The notes under the pieces: model-generated
Told to the model about the DNA's origin: nothing
Databases searched by the model: none
Seen by the model: only the letters and a program-made list of their open reading frames with translations
Origin: Anthostomella pinea
Lineage: Eukaryota > Ascomycota > Sordariomycetes > Xylariales > Xylariaceae
Length of the DNA: 64,000 bases
NCBI GenBank assembly: GCA_963556695.1
Contig: CAUWAG010000020.1
Location: 1,798,001-1,862,000 of the forward strand
Reading direction: 5' to 3'
Part shown: one piece after another, positions 32,965 through 44,577 of the stretch
Layout: each line of letters starts with the position of its first letter
Numbering within the stretch: position 1 is the first letter of the stretch
Made by a program: the position numbers and the translations under genes

Positions 32965-33793
32965 GGTAGAGGGCAGACTGTAACGATCTGTGGCTTTTGT
33001 GGTGAGTTCTTCCTTCCGTTGCAGCAGTAGAAATATCCTTGGACTTCCGAGCCTCACGTGAAATTCGTCTTGAGATAGTCCCCTCCCTAACTGGTTATCC
33101 CCTAGGCTATGCGCTGGATTGCGGGGGTACAACAATGGCGCAAGAGAGGTGTCGCAATCGCGCAACCCACCATCTTCTCCGATCAACGGCACGAATATCA
33201 CATGCGTGCATATCACCTCCGCATATTTTCAGTACACCAGCGTGGTCAGCTGTTGATCACTCCGCTTGTAGACCCCAGACAGCGCAGCAACATTGAATAG
33301 GCCTCTGCCGTGGCATTGCATGGGGGAATGTGCTGTCTGTTCACCGGTGTCCAGGTAAGGTCACCGTGAAGCGGCTATGGGCCGGATGTACATGTTGCCC
33401 TCTTTCAGCCTTCCACATCTGAAGCAGGACTCCAAGTCGACCTTTTGAATGGTAGGTGAGCCCAGCGACGCGCATGATGGAGCGCCACTTAGGTCCCCCT
33501 CCGGCTTCGTTTACTCGGCTCCGTCTGCTGGAAAGCTGCTGATGAGTTTCGCAAGCACGGGACTTCCTGGGACTTTGGACAACGAAGTCCTCCGGCCCGG
33601 CAGCTCTGGCCTCACAGGTCCTCATCCCAGCGTCGGCAGAGACCGGAGTGTGAGCGTCGCTGCAGCTCGACGTTGAATCAGACGTAGTAATCGTCATATA
33701 CGATGCCAGTGTGGCCGCGGTAATGATTCAAAAACTACAAAGCTTATCTATGCGACGTACATGTTGCTTCGTGGCCTCGGTGCGTATGCGAGG
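32965..33793. other. intergenic, 0.8 kb, one weak ORF
   Basis: A minus-strand ATG frame of 118 aa (33341-33697) is Arg/Ser-rich and matches nothing I recognise; I do not call it. The rest is the promoter side of the flavin monooxygenase and the 3' flank of the nucleoside permease gene. Confidence 0.5.
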
Positions 33794-35138
33794 TTATATA
33801 TATCTTCGATTGCTGCGGACATTGACCGGCACATTCCTCTTGCCCTTGACACTTCGCTTGACAGGGTTGTTGTCGTACGTATACGGGCCGAAGTCCGGCT
33901 CACCACCCAGGGTGCCGAATATGTCGCCTGTACCAAGGTTAGTACTGCATCCACAGCATGCTTAGGAGCGAGGGACTTACCGATGTAGTTGCTAGCATTG
34001 ACGCCAGCTGCGAACGTGCTGTTCCAGCCATCCAAAATCCCAGTCACCACCTGTACGCCAGCGAGGTAGATGTTCATCACAGCAGGCTCGAAGCCTCCCT
34101 GGTCGGCGTAGAGCAAGTTCGTGGTGGCAGCTTCGCCTGGAAAAGGCCGGTCAAAGTCGGAGGCAGTGCGCATGACGATGATTCGGGAGAAGTCTATGAG
34201 CTTCTGAATAGCGGCGCGGAGTAGTGCCTCTCCAGTGGCGTTGTCCTCTTGCGCAGTGGTGCAGTAGACACCGGTGCCATTTGTGACAAGAGTAGTGTAG
34301 TTGCCGAACGCTGTCGAGAGTGTGTTACCAGAGTAGTAAACATCTGAAGTCGCGACATCGCACTCTACCACCGACGGCGCGGCGGCACCAGCAGCATAGG
34401 CAGAAGCTGCTGCGTAGTTGGCTCGGTACGCAACAGCGGCTTCGCTGTCGTTCAGTGTCGCCTTGCGGGCGAAGCCAGCTGCCATCTTCTGAAGGTTCTG
34501 GTTGAACTCAAAGACCTCGGTTCCGTAGATGGACTGGGGGTACTCGTCGTTGACGGTAGAGCCCTGCGGGATATACCCGCTCGTGAAGTTGGCCGGGATG
34601 TCAGACTGCGCGAACTCGTACTGCAGCGCCACTTGCACGGCATAGCGAGCGAATGTGACGGAGCAGATGGTGGCGACTTCTGGGTTCACACCCGCGATAC
34701 CAGCAACCATGAAGTAGGTGCTCGTAAGGTCGAAGCGCTCCGAGCGTACCAGCGACGCAATGGTGACGGCAGCATTGATCTCGCTCTCCCCCGTGGTGAG
34801 CTGACACACGTCGCCGTTCGCCGTGCAGTGCGCATCGGGGTACAGCGGGGAGAAGCCAGGCACGGTGATGTTGATGGCTAGGATGTCGAACTCGGGTATG
34901 CCGTACCAAGCTTCGGCTTCCGGTCCTGGGTCGAGATCTAGTCAGCCCTCATCCCCCCATCCACCATATCGCTCATGTCTTGTCACATTTACATACCGAA
35001 CATGCTTATGATGAACATCTTCGGCTTGATGACCCATTCCAAAGCTCTTTCTTCCACTTTCGCGGGTACAACAAGACTTGCGTAGGCATTGGCAGCGAGC
35101 AGCGTCGCCATGACTGCGATAGATCCAAAGGCGCGCAT
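33794..35138 (-). CDS. purine nucleoside permease (NUP family)
   Basis: Member of the fungal/bacterial purine nucleoside permease family (NUP of Candida). Exons 34997-35138, 33981-34925 and 33794-33927 join in frame to 406 aa. Residues 1-20 resemble a signal peptide. Then KPKMFIISMFGPEAEAWYGI (the usual N-terminal block), ITVPGFSPLYPDAHC, GESEINAAVTIASLVRSERF, YFMVAGIAGVNPEVATICSV, RYAVQVALQYEFAQSDIP, a central DFDRPFPGEAA segment and the end GDIFGTLGGEPDFGPYTYDN. The fold resembles nucleoside phosphorylases more than a membrane carrier, so it may act as a secreted or surface nucleoside-binding protein. The last intron has a perfect TACTAAC branch site. Confidence 0.92.
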
Positions 35139-35884
35139 ATTGACGAGACGGAAGCAGGAGCAGAAACGGAAGATGAGAAGCCGTGGCGTGCCTGTGAGAT
35201 TGGAGGGAAGAGAGCCAAACCACCAAGCAACAACCCGGGGGACGGGGCGAACTATATGCCACGAGCTACAAATGCAACCTTGCGGCGCATCTTGAATACA
35301 CCCTGACACCCCGACAGCTTTCCCCGCTGTGTAAGCCGGAGGTCACCGACATCTTGTTGGTTGGCGCAGGTACCGGTATTGGTTCCTGCATCGAGTACAA
35401 GCAGACAAGATGTCGGGGTGTTGTGTTGTGGATGTGGGTGCAGGCGATGAGATAGTGCAAGGGGCCGAGGTTTCCTTATCAGCGCTGGACGTCATCCATG
35501 TCATCACGCTTCTCGCCGCCACTTTAGCGCGAACGACTCGCGCTTTTACTTCCCGAGTGGGCATGGCCTGCATGGCTTCTCTTTGTTTGTCAGGGGTCAA
35601 CAACCCTGTCAGAGATAGGGAGCCTCGGCCGCCGGCGTCGAGAAACAGGCATCGGCCCGTACCCTGCAGCTCCGAGTCCTAACTTATAATTTCACGTTAT
35701 CTCCCCGCAAAGAGGTCATGCTCGCCGCTGGTACATTCCAGAGGTATATGCCCGGTCTTCGATTCGGGATATTGCATGCTCAACTAAACGAGACTCTCTC
35801 ATCCGTCAGACCTTGCCCTGAGCACCCCAAGCAACTGAGTCTGCCCAAACACCAAAATTCACTGATGACCTCGCAGACCATGGT
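35139..35884. other. intergenic with clustered inverted repeats
   Basis: About 750 bp upstream of the nucleoside permease gene. It carries the inverted repeats listed at 35306-35421 and no supported gene. Confidence 0.55.
35306..35421. repeat. interleaved inverted repeats sharing a CCGACA core
   Basis: CCGACATCTTGT (35346-35357) is the exact reverse complement of ACAAGATGTCGG (35405-35416). The overlapping TGTCGGGGTGT (35411-35421) is the reverse complement of ACACCCCGACA (35306-35316). The set lies 170-285 bp before the nucleoside permease start. CGG/CCG cores fit a Zn2Cys6 regulator; role is inference. Confidence 0.55.
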
Positions 35885-37581
35885 TCAGAGTGCCTTGTGC
35901 TCGGAAGCCTCCCCAATGCCATCTTCTGTCTTGCTTGGCAGTTGGCGTTCATCGCTGCCTGCCTCAGCTCCAATGTGCCTGATTACAAGCCATGCCGGAT
36001 AGATTGACAGTGCCCATAGCCCCAGGTTGATGTATATGGCGCCAACCTCTGCAAATACCGTCACGGAAGAAAGTCCATAACTGATCGCTTGCCAGGCTGA
36101 CTCCGTGCCTCGTAAAAGAGCCGCGAATCGCACTATCTCGGGCTCGCCCTTCGCGATATGTGCTATGATGAAGTAGCTATGCTTGAAGTCAGTAACTTCG
36201 CCTCTCCGTCACAAAGGTTTTTATAAGGTGGCTCACAGGAACAGGTAATTGGCCTGGAACGTGACGTTAAGCAGGACATAGACAGCAAACGCCGTCCCAA
36301 AGCCTGGGGTGGACCAGTCGTAGGTTGGCTGCGTGACGCGGAAACGTGTGGCCAGTACAGTAGCCCATAACCACCATGCTCCGGACATCACGACGATGGA
36401 GACGAATGTCGAGCGAGCGCGCAGCTTGATGGAGACCCGGGAATGGTCCAGCCAAGCCTACCAAAGTCCATTGATGTCAGCAACAGAAGCACAAACTCAT
36501 CCCAAGATCACAACTTACCCCTACTCCGTTACCCACAACCATTCCAATGACACCGGCCAGGAACGAGCCCAGTGCCCTTGCACGAACGGAGAACCACACT
36601 TTGAGCACATATCAGCCGCCAGAAACGCGTTGTGGACTGGGAGTATACAACGTACGAGCCAGGTAGGTGAAGAACACGGCCTCGGCAAAGACAGTCTGCC
36701 CGATCCACAGCAGCACCAACAAGAACTCCGGCCGGAGGAGGTTCTTCGTCGTCATCTTGATCTCGTGCCAGGGCCTACCAGCAATAGCAAGACCGACTTT
36801 CTTCCCATCGCGCCGCTCAACTTTCGACGGCTTCGTGAGGAAGAGCGCAACGAACGGCCCCGACGCTTGCAGCGCGATGAACACCAAAAAGACCGTATAA
36901 GACACCTTTCCAGCTTCGTCCCGATCCGCATTGAGTCTGAGGTTGATAGCACCTCCGATTGTCTGTCCCACGAGCCGGAACGTCAACCACCACCCTAGCG
37001 CCCGTCCTTTGTTCCATGGTTCCGGATAGGCAATGGCGACCGCGGCCTCCGTGGCCCAGAATATCCCGGCGGATATCCCACATAGGGCTGCGCCGAGCAG
37101 GACCAGCCATTCGACGCCGTACCGGTTGTTCGTGTACAGGCCGGCGGCGTATGGCGCATAGCCAATTCTAGACATGTGGTCATCGTGGTCAGGTTGGTAA
37201 TTTACCGAAGACATGAAGGAGCAAAGACGGCTCACGTTCCGATGATCAATGTGTTCTTCACCCCGATGTAGTGTATGATGGCGCTCGTGAAGTAGCACGA
37301 GACAACCATGAGGCTGAACGTCAGCGCGTTGGCTGCGTTGACCAGCCCAGGGGATTGTGCTCCTCCAGCACCGAGAGAGTTCATCGCACCCCAGATCCCG
37401 GGCGCTGCTAGGTTGCATAGGCCCAGGATGGTCATGTTGAAACCCGTCGACCGGTACCATCTCACTGTTCACATGAGCTTCTGAAGTCAAACGAAAGTGA
37501 TATTGAGGCATGGGACGTACCTGGGTAGTTCCGCTCCTCAGGAGTTGGCGAGCCATCATTCACAACTTGAGACAGGGCCAT
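35885..37581 (-). CDS. UNC93-like major facilitator (DUF895) membrane protein
   Basis: Polytopic MFS-fold membrane protein of the UNC93/DUF895 group; transported substrate unknown. Six exons join in frame to 464 aa: 37521-37581, 37236-37464, 36656-37167, 36519-36598, 36237-36457 and 35885-36176. Landmarks: RWYRSTGFNMTILGLCNLAA (first helix), GIWGAMNSLGAGG, NALTFSLMVVSCYFTSAIIH, GYAPYAAGLYTNN, GAALCGISAGIFWATEAAVA, GWWLTFRLVGQTIGGAINL, a basic central loop, FSVRARALGSFLAGVIGMV and YFIIAHIAKGEPEIVRFAAL near the end, all typical of fungal family members. About eleven to twelve hydrophobic segments are visible. The C-terminal tail is hydrophilic. It follows the nucleoside permease in a same-strand run. 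Confidence 0.92.
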
Positions 37582-38292
37582 GGTTGATACTGAGTAATCC
37601 TACCCGCGTATTCTGATCAGCTCGATAGAAACGGTCGACTGTGCTCAAAAGAATATGATGATTGAGATTTGTACCACGAAGACTGCCGCATAAGGTGTGA
37701 CTCGCTGTGGACGACATCGCCATGCGCCTCTGTCCAATCAATCTTTTCGCATCATGACATGTGCATTATCACGGGCGATTACCGGGAGTTGTTTTGTTGC
37801 GAGCCAAACCTTGCAAAGCACGCAATCGTGCACCCGTGATCGCCGTGCCGCAACCGGGATACTTGACTGAATGCTGGTAGTGTAAATTAGTACGTTAGAG
37901 GGCAGCATCGCTTGAATATTCACTCGAGCGTGAGCCTTGAGCGGGTTCGCCTCAGTGGAAGTCTGCGGACAGTTACGACTGCAATGCTTTGGGTACCAGA
38001 CGGCCTGTTCACCACGTTCATATAGTATTTTTATCAGTTCGCGTTGGACATGGCGGCTCAGATTGACACGGTGATACGGTCTTAAACGCCATCATCCCGT
38101 CGGATGCCTCCTGATCTCTCTGCCTCCTAAACAGCCACAAGCGAAATACCGTTAGAATGCTCAACACACATTCTTAAGAGGATCACCAGACGGATCCCTC
38201 AAAGTCCCGATATCACAATAGCTCCTAGCCGTACTTTCGTCCAGCCCATTGCCTCAACTTGCCATGTTCCACATGTGTAGAGTCCCTCTAAG
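37582..38292. other. intergenic, nothing seen
   Basis: About 710 bp, somewhat AT-rich. It includes the promoter side of the UNC93-like gene and the 3' flank of the membrane-protein gene. No repeat, RNA gene or credible frame. Confidence 0.6.
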
Positions 38293-39346
38293 TCAACGCC
38301 CACTAGCCTCTATCTCATACACGTTCCCGCCAGGCGCAGCGTGACCATTATATTGATGATCTAGTTCGTGTCTCTCATGGTAATTGGCCGTGGGTAGTTG
38401 ATGAGGAAGGCACTGTTCTGGAAACTCCGGGATCCCCAGCACAGGCTGGTGTTTGAGGACCGAACTCGAGTCCGGCACATTAGGAATCTGGACCACATTA
38501 TTCTTGGCACGCCTCCGTCGCCAGAGAAAGAACGCGCCGAAACCAATCAGTACTAAGACCGCGGCTGACGCAATGCCTACTCCGATGGCTCTCCCTGTGT
38601 TGATCTGTCCACTGCCTTTTGCACCGTCATATGAGGGTACGGCGGTGCTGGTTGTCGAAGTCTGGGAAGTTGTCGCTGATATGGCTGAGTTTTGAGATGG
38701 CGTGACCTAGCGCCATGAGTCTTAGCAATTGACTCATCAAGGCCATACTGGGAGTTGCCTTGCCTGTCCTGCCGGTGCTGCATTGCTTGTAGCACCCGCA
38801 AAGTCCGTCGCCTGAAAGCGTACTTCAACCCCATACGCGCCGATCCCCACCGAAGTCCTAGCAGTAGAGACGATGTGCATCTGCCCGTCGGTATTGATGG
38901 GGTTGATGCTCGGGAAGGCGTAGAGGCCGTTATCCATGTTAACACCATAGGCTTGGGTGCTCTGCCAGGCGAGGGAGTTCGGCGCGCAGTCAAAGTTGTA
39001 TTGTCTATGAGGTGTCAGCAAACAATGATCCGGTAACTATTGATAGAGACTGGAGAGTGGCTAATTACGTCGGACAACATGTATACACAGTCTCGGTCAA
39101 CGTAGCCACGGAGTTGAGGCTGGTGCAAGCAGCTATGTAGCCCGAGGGGCATATCCCAGGGCTGTAGTAGTGTTTTACACTGGGCGAGTAGTCATCTGGA
39201 TAGCATTCTGATGTCGGTATAGGTCCTTGAAGTCAGTACCCGCACGAGACTCCGCATGGGAAAACATATATGCCTGTACTGGCGGCGCAATCTGAAGGCG
39301 GCGTGAATGTTGTCGTCAGGGCACCCAGGAGGTTGGACATGGTCAT
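38293..39346 (-). CDS. single-pass membrane protein with Cys-rich ectodomain
   Basis: Fungal protein of 297 aa by my model: exons 39280-39346, 39069-39225, 38749-39004 and 38293-38706. The start LLGALTTTFTPPSDC and the block YYSPGICPSGYIAACTS followed by TCCPT are typical of a Pezizomycotina family with a Cys-rich outer domain and unknown function. A Ser/Thr-rich stalk (SATTSQTSTTSTA) leads to one membrane helix, IGVGIASAAVLVLIGFGAFF, with a WRRRRAK stop-transfer, then a ~75-residue cytosolic tail. The layout recalls wall-stress or surface sensors, but no signal peptide is evident. The first intron (39226-39279) is the least certain; a GC donor six nt away is the alternative. The third intron is only 42 nt. 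Confidence 0.72.
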
Positions 39347-39961
39347 TCGATGTAGATGTGGTTGTTCAGTGCCCCTTCCTCAGTTCTGGGAAAGAAGACT
39401 GAGTGTCACAGTCAAGCTTCCCATCCAAGACCGTAAGCAAGTCTTCAGCAGACATAGAGGTGGCTAAGTATCGGGAATATCGGCTTTCCATGGCCGCCAA
39501 CAGATTCGGTCCTGTTTGAGATGCAGATACGCAGTCGGTGATTGGCCTTTTCCTTGGTCCCGACCACGCAGTTGCGTCGAGGAAACTCATGTTAATTTTG
39601 TGTCAGCGAAGGAGACGTCACACTATGGCGACGAACCCTTGCCGCCCGCACCCTGCGCCGCTGTGTTGGTCTTTAAACACTTCTAAACTGGCCAAGATCA
39701 CCAAGCAATGCCCAGCTGAACACCAGGGGCACAGGGTCGCCTTTACGGACATCTTGAATGAGTTGCCTAATAATAAATATCCTGACCGATGCAACTCGAC
39801 AGGCATACAGCATCTGTGCTTGTATTTTGCCCTCCTAGATGCGAGCTGGGATGAACTCATGTGATGCCCCCATATAACTGAAACAATAGGTTTTTATTCA
39901 CCGTCATAAGCCTCCAATCCACGTAGAATATAGTTGTAGAATATGTGATAGCCCTCTTGAA
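39347..39961. other. intergenic, nothing seen
   Basis: About 615 bp between minus-strand genes. A minus frame at 39366-39590 (74 aa) directly upstream could be a leader or chance frame; it is not supported by any family resemblance. Confidence 0.55.
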
Positions 39962-42029
39962 CTAGGGAATGTCCCACCAACCCTCATGCAACGCCCTCAA
40001 ATCGATATCTTCTAGATCCTTAAGATAAGGCGTCATATCCGCGTCCCCATCTTGTTCCTTGCGCGTAGCCCCACGTCCAAAATACCACATGAACCGATTA
40101 GTCTTTCCACCCCCTTCACCCTCACCACCTTCATCCAAATACTCATACTCCCAGTCCTCCCACCTTGGTTCCCTCTGAATAATACCCAGATGCGCACCGC
40201 TCCCGGGCCAGAGCCCATGGATCCGACCCCCCGGCGTGGCGCTGTTGTACCACGAGCTGCAGTTCTCGGACAGCACCGTCGTCTTGAAGAAGGTGTCGCA
40301 GTACTCGACGAAGTCGTCGGCGGCGTTTGTGGAAGGCTGCATCGCCCTGATGCCCTCGCGTGAGGCCTTGCGCAGTATCTTGGCGAAGAAGGTTATCTGG
40401 GACTCGATGGCGTGGGGGACGCTGCCGGAGCGGCCGGAGGCGTTGGGGCCGTCTGGGATCAGGTCTGGAGTCAGTGATTTGCTTCCCCCTTTCTTTCGGG
40501 GGTGAGTGCATGGGTAGTAATGACACAGTACAGGAACACCACTTACGTAGAAACAACAAATTAGGAAATCCAGGCGTCGCCGCCCCAAGATAAGTATAAG
40601 GAAACCCCAACTCCCCTCCCTTCCCCCACAGCCCGCCCAGCTCCCGTCCCCTCGCGCGGACCGGAAACCGCTGCACCATATCGACATTCGCCCCAGTGGC
40701 GCAGAACACCGCATCCACCTCCCTGAGGCGTCCATCCACCGTCTCAATGCCGTTCTTCGTAAATCGCCTGATACCCATCTGCACATAATCGCAGTTCGCC
40801 TTCGTGATCGCCTCCAGGTACCCCGGTCCAGGTGTTAGCCTGCGACAATGCGGCGAGAAGTCCGGGACCAGCTCTTTTAGTAGTTCCGGTTTCCTGGCTA
40901 TAACAAGGTGCGAGCGCATGTACTCGACAAACCCCGCGCGATCGCTCTCGTTGCGCTCCGAGTCCCGCAGCCACGACTCGGCGCCGCGCCAGTACTTATC
41001 CTCCACGCCCTTGCGCCATCGCGTGTATGCCCTCGGGTCTTTGCGGAAGCTGTCTAGTAGATCTGGCGGAAACGGCTTGGGGATCGTGGACGTCGCGTCG
41101 CCGGCGAACGAGGCGGCGACCCAGGTCCGGCTGCGCGCGTAGTGGTCCAGGTGCGCGACGACGGGCGATAGGTTCGCCACGAGCTGGATCCCGGACGCGC
41201 CGTTGCCGATGACGGCGACGCGCTTGCCGGCCGGGTCGAAATTGGGGTCCCAGTTTGAGGCGTGCCGCAGGAGGCCCTGGAACTCCGACATGCCGGGGTA
41301 GTCTGGCAGCTGCCAGGCGTTGAAGCGGCCGCTGGCCGTGATGACGAAGTCGGCCGTGAGCGTGAGCGTGGACTTTGTCTCTGCGTCGTTCGAGTTTGAG
41401 GAGCTAAGGTCCGTGACGCCGACGGTCCACGCCCCATGGGCGTCGTCCCAGTCGAGGCTGTCGACGCGGTGCGCGAGCTTCAGGAGCTCGTAGACGCGGT
41501 GCTTGCGCGCGACGTGCTGCCAGTAGGCGAGGATCTCGGCGCCTTGGGCAAATTCCTCGCTCCATTGGCTGTTGGGCTCGAAGCTGGATTGGTAGACATG
41601 TGCGGGTATGTCGCATCGGACGCCTGGATATATGTTTTCGAACCAGGTGCCGCCCTATCACGAAGTTTAGCTTTTGTTGTGCTTTCATCGTTCTAAGTTA
41701 TAGATGCCGTGGTGTCTTTGTGAGGCAACGTGTTGCGAGGGAATACATACCACATCCGCGTTCTTCTCCAAGATCGTGAGCTCGATGTCCGGCACCTTGG
41801 CCGGCAGCAGCACGCCCGCGACCACGCCCGCGATCCCGGCGCCGATGACCACGACGCGTAACTTCCGCGGTTCGTCGATGTACCGATCTACGAGTTCGAG
41901 TGTGCGGAAACGGGAATCCTTTTCTGACATCGTCGGACCGGTCGTCCCACCGTTAGCAGAGTCACGGTCTCTTTTTGTATTTGTAGATGCAGCGGATCTC
42001 CCCTCGTCGGCGATGCTGGGCTCAGCCAT
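39962..42029 (-). CDS. Baeyer-Villiger-type FAD/NADPH monooxygenase
   Basis: Class B flavoprotein monooxygenase that inserts oxygen next to a ketone, giving an ester or lactone. Exons 41751-42029, 40547-41654 and 39962-40452 join in frame to 625 aa. Seen: FAD fold VVVIGAGIAGVVAG (about residue 60), GGTWFENIYPGVRCDIPAHV, the Baeyer-Villiger fingerprint FQGLLRHASNWD (F-x-G-x3-H-x3-W), the NADPH fold VAVIGNGASGIQLVAN, and VFCATGANVD near the C-terminal third. The last exon begins GPNASGRSGSVPHAIESQ, the usual C-terminal block. An alternative acceptor 12 nt upstream would add four residues there. The first ~45 residues are a hydrophilic extension. Substrate unknown. Confidence 0.93.
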
Positions 42030-42784
42030 GGTGAATAGCGTACACTGAGGTGATGTGAGGATCGGAATTCCTGACGTGGAATGCGTCTACGATACGCACA
42101 ACCTTGACAGCTACACTCCCAGGATATATGTTAGGTAAGGTAGTATTCAGGATAGTGATGCCCAACCATTCCACCGCAGCATCTGCTGCAGGCAAGCTAA
42201 CCTCAAAGCTGTTGTTCTCGGTGTCTACTTACAGCAGCTTGTCCCTCCCTCATGCAGGCGATGCAACCATCGCCGTGATCGCTCCCCGCGTTCGGAGCAT
42301 ACAGTACTCCACTCGAATGAGTAGGTTGATGGCACCACCGGAAATGCCAATGGTGCCATGGGCCGGTGTCACGGGATGGGCATAGCTTGAACGTGATTGC
42401 ATGTGATGATACAAGTCTGGCAACTTATAGACTTTGGTTGTTCGCAAAGCTGCTGTTAACAGAATGAGACCAGCTCCCAATGAGCACAAGACCGAGTCGA
42501 AGCAGTAAGAAGTGAAGCAGGCACCGAGACAGCAAGAGAAGCGGTTCAAGGGTTCTTGTGTTTATTGACCATTAAAGATGTCTATTGCTAGTGCCGTCTC
42601 CCTTTTCCCGTCCCCGATCATAGCCCAATGGTTGCCATCCGCCCAGCCAGCCATGAAACCAATGCAATGAATGAATAAATGTACCACCTCATCAATCATG
42701 AACATGATCATTACAAACAACAGCACAAGCCAGGAACCAGCCCAGCTTGCCGCCACACCCCTCACAAATAAACGAATCCCAAAC
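42030..42784. other. intergenic, nothing seen
   Basis: About 755 bp: promoter side of the Baeyer-Villiger gene and 3' flank of the next gene. No gene, RNA or repeat supported. Confidence 0.6.
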
Positions 42785-44577
42785 CTAGCACCCGCCATAC
42801 CGCACCCCCCTCTTACCCAGCTCCTTCCGGCCCACGGGATCCTCAGGCGACACCCACCCCCTCGCCCGCTTCGCCTCCCTCTTCTCCGCCAGCTGCGGCT
42901 GCGGCATCCACTCATCGCGCGGCAGCGCCTTGCGCCTCGTGCCCTCAGCCGGCGCGCCAATCTCCGCCCTCCAGCCCGCCTGGCCCTGAGGTGCCGACTC
43001 ATCAGCAGCCATCATGCACAAACCCCAAAGCGCCAGACAAGCCGTCAGCTCGCCCTCTTCGTCATCTCCTCCGTCCTCTCCTTGGGTTGAGGTGGCGAGC
43101 TGCACACTGGCGACCTCGAGGTACCCAAAGTGCGGCGTGGCCTCACCGCCGTTGCGCACGACGACGAGCTCGATCTCGGTGAGGATGAAGCCGTATCGCG
43201 TGCCGTGCTCGCGCATGGCGTGGTGCAGGTGCGCCAGCCCGCGCAGGTACTCGACGCGCTTGACGTTGCCCTCGACGCGCATGCCCGTGTTGAAGCGGTC
43301 GAAGCTCTTGACCAGCCCGACGGCGCGCGCCGTCGGCTTGCCGCCGAACATGGCCGCCGCCGTCGAGGACTCGCCCGCCGCGTTGACGACGATGAAGTGG
43401 TCGTTGGGGGACGCGCCTGAGGAGGAGGGTTTGGTGGCCGCGGCGCTGGGGTGGGTGGAGGGGACGGAGAGTTGGAGCGCACGCGTGGATGAGAGAGCTA
43501 GTGCGGCGTTGAGCTTGGGGATGTAGTAGCTGGCGTAGATGTTATGCAGCGCGGCTTCCGTCTCTGGGTGGCGCGCACTACTGGCCAAGGGCTGTTGGAG
43601 AAGGGGTGATGGTACTGGGCAGTGGAGCAGACCAGAGGCGCCAGGCAGGGAAAGGATGGTGGATAGGTTGAAGGCAGTCCAGGGCCGGATCTGTCGCACG
43701 TCCCACCAGAAGTGCTTGGTGTTGGGGTCGCGCAGCGGGAATGAGATTGTGCGGACTAGCGATGGCGCCGGGTTGGAGGATGTGAGGTAGTTCATGAGCG
43801 TGGTAGACGGTGTTGGGTCTGGTGTTGATGCCAGGCTCAGGGGCGAAGGCGCACGAGGGGTGAAGTTGTACATGAACTGCTCGGCTTGGTGCTGAGGCTG
43901 CGGTTGAGCCATGGCCGGGGCGTAGGAGGGCATCTGGCGGTAGGTGGGGAAACCGTACTTCTCGAGGGCAGACCCATCAAGACCGACGCTTGAGGCGCGG
44001 CGAGGTTGCATGCTGTCCTGGGCGAATGTGATGGGAGAGCATAGCAGCGAGGATGTGAAGGAGTTCTGGTCCTCGGTGGGCGCAAAGAAGGAGTTGTTAA
44101 AGTTCAGGGTCTCAGGGTTGGTGAAGCTCCGGTTGTGAGCCGGACGGAAGCTGCCCTTACGGCTCTGCTGCCGACTTGGCCTGGCTGTGGGAGTAGGCGA
44201 GGTCTTGACGCGCTTGGCTGGGGAGGCGATGGCCTGGTCCTGGGAGCGGATCTTGGGCAGCAGGATGGGACCATGCTGGCGGATGGGTGGTGGTGAGCGC
44301 GAAGGTGTGGTGTTGCGCGTGCTGACCGAGTCGGAGGGCGACGTCTCGGTGGAGGAGTAGATGGAACCATACGAGTTTGTGCGAGCGTGCCCGGAATTGT
44401 AGGGAATCTCGAGCAGAGACGGGTCAAAAGAGAAGCTCGGCGGCGTGACGGGCTCGCATGATGGGAAGATGAACTCAAAAGACATGTCTGCTGCCAGACT
44501 GTATCGAGAGGTGTTAGTCTCAAGCTGGGTCTCGTCTCATGCGGTACAGCGGGAGGAGGGTATACTCACGAAGCCAT
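42785..44577 (-). CDS. conserved fungal protein of unknown function, 8-nt first coding exon
   Basis: 573 aa by my model: exon 1 is 44570-44577 (ATG plus five nt), then a 71-nt intron with a CTAAC branch site, then 42785-44498. The short exon gives MAS and the next reads LAADMSFEF; translation from the inner ATG at 44485 would lose only eight residues. The N-terminal ~240 residues are disordered (Ser/Pro/Thr/Gln-rich) with a basic SPAKRVKTS, a likely nuclear signal. The folded part starts at about 255: FPLRDPNTKHFWWDVRQIRP, later KSFDRFNTGMRVEGNVKRVE, HHAMREHGTRYGFILTEIEL and TPHFGYLEVASVQLA. The C-terminus is basic. I know no function for this family; a nuclear role is inferred. Confidence 0.8.

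Noticed and set aside
33341..33697. 118-aa minus-strand ATG ORF before the nucleoside permease gene
   Set aside because: No recognisable motif or splice support; left unannotated although a small gene cannot be excluded.
36333..36998. Plus-strand 221-aa ORF
   Set aside because: Antisense to the UNC93-like gene, whose membrane motifs and splice phases are consistent.
40143..41291. Minus-strand frame running from the Baeyer-Villiger gene through intron 2 into another frame
   Set aside because: The continuation after 40547 is intron and wrong frame; the conserved C-terminal block GPNASGRSGSVPHA lies in the other frame after the acceptor.
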